7,898 nt of DNA from Deltaproteobacteria bacterium (lineage in GTDB: Bacteria; Desulfobacterota; Syntrophia; Syntrophales; UBA2210), in NCBI GenBank assembly GCA_019314085.1, contig JAFCZZ010000057.1, positions 1 through 7,898 on the forward strand, written 5' to 3'. Below are positions 5,922 to 7,898 of the stretch, piece by piece (the stretch's first letter is position 1; the number at the start of each line of letters is the position of its first letter). The notes under the pieces are model-generated. The model saw nothing but the letters and a program-made list of their open reading frames with translations. It made no database searches and was not told the origin of the DNA. The translations under genes were made by a program, and so were the position numbers.

Positions 5922-6754
5922 TCAGGCCGCGGGACAGGTCTCGGCAAGCAGCCTCATACCGTTTGCGTAAAATACCTTATCATAAAAATCATCTGAAAGA
6001 TCAAGACTTAAAAGATACTCTATCTCCCCCTCCCGGGGGAGTATCACGTTGGGAAAATCCGATCCGTAGAGGATACGGTCCCTGTATCTTTCCAGGTATT
6101 CCGGCCCGAGATTGAAGGTAAAGGGCATATCGGGCCAGAAGCTGTAGGCGGTATCGAGATAGATGTTGGGATGGTCATCCAGGAGGTCCATAAACTGTCT
6201 GAATTCGAGTCCCCCCATGTGAGGGACGTTGACCGGGAGATCCGGAAAGCGGTCGAGGACCTTTCTGAAATGTTCGAGCCCCACGAATTCGTTTCCCTGG
6301 GGACCGTTGCCTACGTGGAGAAGGAGACGTTTTCCCCTCTCGATAATCATCTCATACAGGGGAAAGAGACGCCTGTCGTGAGGATACAGCTGTTGCACCT
6401 GAAAATGCATTTTGATGCCGACGACGCGGGGGTGAGCTATGATCCGCTCGGTGTACTCCAGGGCGTTGCCGTCGTCGGGGTGGTAGGGTGCGAAGCAGTA
6501 CAGGTCGGGGAATTTTTCGAGGAGATCGATGTTCCACTCGTTCATTGGCTCCGCGACCCCTTCCTTGTGCGCGTAATTGGAAAAGACGATGGGGGAGACC
6601 CCGCGCTCGTTCAGATATTCGATACACCGCCTGCTGTAATATTTGTGCAGCACATCCACCCCCGCCGCGGCGAAAAGGCCCAGATGGCATCAAACCCCTT
6701 GTCAGGAAAGAGGTGAACGTGAAAGTCGATAATTGATGAAGGATTTGGTTTCAT
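5922..6754 (-). CDS. Amidohydrolase-2 family TIM-barrel hydrolase/decarboxylase, interrupted by a one-base frameshift
   Basis: A metal-dependent amidohydrolase (the superfamily that includes ACMSD and gamma-resorcylate decarboxylase); substrate unknown. Two reading frames are needed. The first starts at the ATG at 6754 and holds IIDFHVHLFPDKGFDAIWAF with the HxH metal motif (H12, H14), then runs into a stop at 6611-6613. The second is open from 6659 to 5922 and holds the rest of the domain: GIKMHF (K115, H117), LLLHVGNGP (H147), NVPHMGG (H179) and LYGSDFPN (D233). Numbering assumes a repaired protein of 277 aa. Adding one T to the TTTT run at 6673-6676 joins the frames as IWAFFAAAGVDVLHKYYS without loss, so a single-base deletion or sequencing error is the likely cause. 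All metal ligands survive in the repaired product. As written, the second frame alone (5922-6659, GTG start) would lack HxH and should be inactive. No strong ribosome site precedes 6754. Confidence 0.85.
6673..6676 (-). other. Frameshift point in the amidohydrolase gene
   Basis: AAAA on the plus strand (TTTT in the coding direction). The conserved N-terminal frame ends just here and the conserved C-terminal frame begins; five Ts instead of four would restore one continuous reading frame. A short homopolymer next to a GC-rich stretch is a common place for an indel error, but a real mutation is also possible. Confidence 0.75.
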
Positions 6755-6788
6755 TGCTTTTTATCCCGGCCTCGTGAGGATGACACTC

Positions 6789-6808
6789 CTGATTATTTGT
6801 ATAATCAG
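6789..6808. promoter_or_regulatory. Perfect 20-bp operator-like palindrome between divergent genes
   Basis: CTGATTAT and ATAATCAG form perfect 8-bp arms around a 4-nt spacer (TTGT). The element lies 35 nt upstream of the amidohydrolase ATG and 112 nt upstream of the rightward gene, in an AT-rich gap. Size, symmetry and position fit a site for a dimeric TetR-, MarR- or GntR-like regulator. No regulator gene is in the window. No T-run follows on either strand, so a terminator is less likely. Confidence 0.55.
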
Positions 6809-6842
6809 ATTACGGTTGCTTTTATACGGATCAAATCTTATA

Positions 6843-6891
6843 TGGTATCGGATATTTGAAGGAACGCACTGCCTGTGGAAAGATGATACCA
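6843..6891 (+). repeat. Spaced 7-bp inverted repeat in the leader of the CMD-fold gene
   Basis: TGGTATC (6843-6849) and GATACCA (6885-6891) are perfect inverted copies 35 nt apart, ending about 30 nt before the ATG at 6921. The AT-rich arms and long loop make a stable RNA hairpin doubtful; a looped protein site or coincidence is possible. Confidence 0.25.
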
Positions 6892-6920
6892 ACAACGAAC
6901 GGATAAAAAAAGGATAAAAT

Positions 6921-7454
6921 ATGAGACTGACCGAACCGAGAGTGACACCACTTGCCGTGTCCGATATGAGCGAGGAACAGCGGGAGATCCTCTACCGGGC
7001 CTCCGGCGACCGGCCCCTGAACATCTTCCGCACCCTGATCCGTCACCCGAAACTGTTGAAGCGCTGGACGGTCTTCGGGACACACATCCTGAACAAGTCC
7101 ACCCTCCCGGACCGCCAGCGGGAATTGGCGATCCTGCGGATCGGGCACCTCTGCCGCTCCGGCTACGAGTGGGCCCAGCACGAGCGGATCGGGAGAGACG
7201 TCGGGTTGACGGACGAGGAGATTGGGAGGATCAAAGCGGGCCCGGAGGCCCCCGGCTGGTCGGCGGTGGACCGCGCCGTACTACGGGCTGTCGATGAACT
7301 CCACGCGGACTTCTTTATCTCAGACGCCACCTGGAGCGAACTGAAGGAGTCCTACCGGGACGAGCAGCTGATGGACCTGATCTTTGCCGTCGGAAACTAC
7401 ACCCTCGTATCCATGGCGCTCAACACCCTGGGGGTCCAGCTGGAGGGTGAATAG
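6921..7454 (+). CDS. Carboxymuconolactone decarboxylase/AhpD-fold protein (177 aa)
   Basis: An all-helical CMD-fold protein, soluble, with no signal peptide. The conserved core is at about 60-95: LPDRQRELAILRIGHLCRSGYEWAQHERIGRDVGL, with E68, R73, Y82, E83, W84 and H87. AhpD-type peroxidases carry CxxCxxxH here. In this protein the two cysteine positions appear to be S80 and E83, with only the neighbouring C78 present, so thiol peroxidase activity is unlikely. The YEWxxH version resembles the decarboxylase-like branch. A second helical half (about 115-172) ends in NYTLVSMALNTLGV, typical of this group. AAGGA about 7 nt before the ATG supports the start. It is the only rightward gene, divergent from the amidohydrolase, and a shared operator may control both; amidohydrolase-2 and CMD proteins do meet in aromatic-acid pathways. 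The reaction is unknown. Confidence 0.92.
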   Translation: MRLTEPRVTPLAVSDMSEEQREILYRASGDRPLNIFRTLIRHPKLLKRWTVFGTHILNKSTLPDRQRELAILRIGHLCRSGYEWAQHERIGRDVGLTDEEIGRIKAGPEAPGWSAVDRAVLRAVDELHADFFISDATWSELKESYRDEQLMDLIFAVGNYTLVSMALNTLGVQLEGE

Positions 7455-7616
7455 GACCACAGGGGCTGGGGGAACAGTATACCCATTAGAGGCTCGTTAT
7501 CAGGCGGGAAAGATGAGAAATTAATATGGGTGTCCTCCCTCGCTCCTTTTTACGTACGCAACAGTGAAGCCATTGTTTGAGAATGAATGACAAGGCAGGC
7601 CCGGACCTTCTCACGG

Positions 7617-7880
7617 TCAGGACTTGCCGTTGAAAAAGTTCTTGAAGGATTTGACAAAGGCAAATGCGACGCCTCCAAGAACTCCGAGGAGAAGCGTGTG
7701 CTTGTGGTAGGATCTGATGTCGCTTCCCGTGAAGACATCAAATCCCGGGGAAAAGGTACTCAGGTAATAGACAGCGGTGGGGAGGATGATGATCCCCGCG
7801 AATAAGATGGCGGAAAGGATGAAGACCGAATTTTTCAAGAATATGAGGAGGAATGTCTTGATATCGAGGATTCGTTTCAT
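7617..7880 (-). CDS. Small hypothetical membrane protein with two predicted spans (87 aa, may start upstream of the window)
   Basis: I do not recognise the family. Hydrophobic segments at about residues 10-40 (long, with K16 inside, so a kink or a shorter span at 18-40 is likely) and 63-77 predict two membrane helices. A loop of about 22 residues, SPGFDVFTGSDIRSYHKH, joins them, and the C-terminus is basic (KSFKNFFNGKS). The ATG at 7880 has only a weak GAG/AAAAGG region directly before it, and the frame stays open through the last 18 bases of the window, so the true start may lie outside. It is convergent with the CMD-fold gene and shares no evident operon with the others. AT-richer than its neighbours by eye. 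Confidence 0.6.
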   Translation of the reverse strand: MKRILDIKTFLLIFLKNSVFILSAILFAGIIILPTAVYYLSTFSPGFDVFTGSDIRSYHKHTLLLGVLGGVAFAFVKSFKNFFNGKS

Positions 7881-7898
7881 CCTTTTCAGCTCAATGCC

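Noticed and set aside
6797..6844. Possible rightward promoter for the CMD-fold gene (TTGCTT, 17 bp, TATATG, or TTGTAT with TTTATA)
   Set aside because: Each -35/-10 pair has only three or four matches per box in an AT-rich stretch, so I cannot separate them from background; no confident promoter is called on either strand here.
7455..7616. Terminator or small gene in the convergent gap
   Set aside because: A T5 run near 7547-7551 has no good GC-rich stem before it, ACCCAT/ATGGGT (7481-7486/7526-7531) are 39 nt apart, and the only short frames (13-16 codons) lack ribosome sites. I see nothing supportable here.

Overview
The window looks like a piece of a GC-rich, largely anaerobic bacterial chromosome. 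The most likely source is a Desulfobacterota or syntroph-like organism. This is inferred from gene content: a [4Fe-4S] old-yellow-enzyme fusion reductase, a hemerythrin, an Fe-type superoxide dismutase and small anaerobe-type cupins. There is no rRNA or other marker gene to fix the taxonomy. I see no mobile element, CRISPR array, tRNA or phage signature.

Layout. Nearly everything reads leftward (minus strand). In transcription order from the right these are: a two-span membrane protein at the right edge (7617-7880); a TIM-barrel amidohydrolase whose reading frame is broken by a one-base shift (5922-6754); an Fe-superoxide dismutase (5249-5842); an O6-alkylguanine-DNA alkyltransferase (4629-5198); a 639-residue NADH:flavin oxidoreductase of the 2,4-dienoyl-CoA/2-enoate reductase type (2665-4584); a short-chain dehydrogenase 14 bp downstream (1850-2650); an unnamed cysteine-rich four-span membrane protein (1175-1789); a hemerythrin (556-1092); a cupin (97-438); and the first 19 codons of another gene, probably a second cupin (1-57). 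The only rightward gene is a carboxymuconolactone-decarboxylase-fold protein (6921-7454), divergent from the amidohydrolase.

How the genes may work together. Two themes overlap. One is oxygen and damage defence: superoxide dismutase, hemerythrin and alkyltransferase, possibly with the cysteine-rich membrane protein. The other is small-molecule redox metabolism: the flavin/FeS ene-reductase followed closely by an NAD-type dehydrogenase, which together could act on successive steps of an acyl-CoA or alicyclic/enoate substrate, plus the amidohydrolase, the CMD-fold protein and the cupins. The substrates cannot be read from the sequence.

Regulatory signals. The best is a near-consensus sigma-70 promoter (TTGATA, 18 bp, TATAAT) inside the 3' end of the cysteine-rich membrane gene. 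It reads into the hemerythrin gene, with a perfect 8-bp inverted repeat over its predicted transcription start. A second clean signal is a perfect 20-bp operator-like palindrome between the divergent amidohydrolase and CMD-fold genes. A GC-rich 9-bp-stem hairpin precedes the superoxide dismutase.

The observations most worth following are the unnamed cysteine-rich membrane protein beside the hemerythrin, the operator-like repeat at the hemerythrin promoter, the divergent operator, and the frameshift in the amidohydrolase. I do not see evidence that would justify claiming a wholly new system.
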